Assembly: GCA_002371155.1 (NCBI GenBank)
Contig: DFGC01000005.1
Coordinates: forward strand, 138,212 to 179,037
Reading direction: 5' to 3'
DNA from: Alphaproteobacteria bacterium UBA3760
GTDB taxonomy: Bacteria > Pseudomonadota > Alphaproteobacteria > Rs-D84
DNA length: 40,826 nucleotides
Shown: piece after piece, positions 40,698 through 40,826 of the stretch
Layout: each line of letters starts with the position of its first letter
How positions within the stretch are numbered: the first letter of the stretch is position 1
The notes under the pieces: generated by a model
The model's input: only the letters and a program-made list of their open reading frames with translations
What the model was told of the DNA's origin: nothing
Databases searched by the model: none
Position numbers and translations under genes: made by a program

Positions 40698-40826
40698 CGT
40701 GGTGTGGTTGTGATTATACTGAACTGCCCCGTCTTGTTCGCTTTGCTCACAATCCACCCCTTCTTTTCCGCGATTGCGGTAAAAGACGGGGAATTGCGGA
40801 AAATCGATTCGTGTAAAAATTGCAAA
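40698..40826. other. Non-coding right end of the window
   Basis: No credible gene. CCCCGTCTT is mirrored by AAGACGGGG about 45 bp later, enclosing the palindrome CCGCGATTGCGG. This looks like further palindromic repeat sequence cut by the window edge. Confidence 0.5.

Noticed and set aside
40353..40825. Overlapping frames of 63-97 codons on both strands
   Set aside because: They are translations of the 142-bp direct repeats and adjoining palindromes; the minus frame contains the repeat peptide VIPAQAGIQ. No ribosome sites or family match.

Overview
The window looks like chromosome of a small-genome, moderately AT-rich Gram-negative bacterium, most likely a host-associated (possibly gut) alphaproteobacterium. 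Several things point this way: outer-membrane beta-barrels and lipoproteins, a ParE with the alphaproteobacterial-style KQARDR segment, the GatCAB amidotransferase, RuvX, MiaB and a type IVb pilus. Many housekeeping genes are short or divergent (DnaA, UvrC). A DNA invertase of the Bacteroides Mpi type suggests contact with gut Bacteroidota. The taxonomic call is inference from gene content, not from a marker phylogeny.

Layout. 1-195 holds a structured palindromic element and a promoter. 196-8101 is an envelope block: an OmpA-like lipoprotein, an unrecognised 49-aa protein with its own promoter and terminator, a P2-type Ca2+ ATPase, a Cys-rich lipoprotein, a ferritin-like small protein and two beta-barrel proteins. 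8098-13713 (minus) is a translation block: gatC, a free-standing RNA-polymerase alpha-CTD-like gene, gatA, then after tRNA-Phe (encoded on plus) gatB, two small unknown genes and miaB. 13751-17960 has ruvX, a PerM/AI-2E-type permease and a sufB-sufC operon led by a membrane-anchored unknown. 18121-20657 encodes a TcpQ-domain protein and a type IVb pilus secretin. 20764-23733 has rpsT, plsY, a secreted glycine-zipper protein and dprA. 24066-27355 has a divergent dnaA followed by two secreted unknowns. 27444-32811 has parE, dnaJ, pgsA and uvrC. 32862-37144 is an apparent operon of type IV pilin, rluC, an AsmA-like gene and a diadenylate cyclase (cdaA). dnaN follows.

The right end (38421-40826) is the accessory part. 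A tandem array of about 135-bp units grows out of a stem-loop element that also occurs at positions 16-90, and the two elements differ by three compensatory base-pair changes. The array lies just upstream of a strong promoter and an unrecognised 194-aa gene, next to an Mpi-type serine invertase. Beyond it are two identical 142-bp direct repeats, each made of consecutive hairpins.

Functionally, the pilin, the secretin/TcpQ pair and DprA fit a type IVb pilus with possible DNA uptake. The secreted Gly-rich and Cys-rich proteins may be lineage-specific envelope factors. The items most worth following are the structured element with its array and invertase, the stand-alone alpha-CTD protein, the DnaA that lacks AAA+ arginines, and a c-di-AMP synthase in a presumed alphaproteobacterium.
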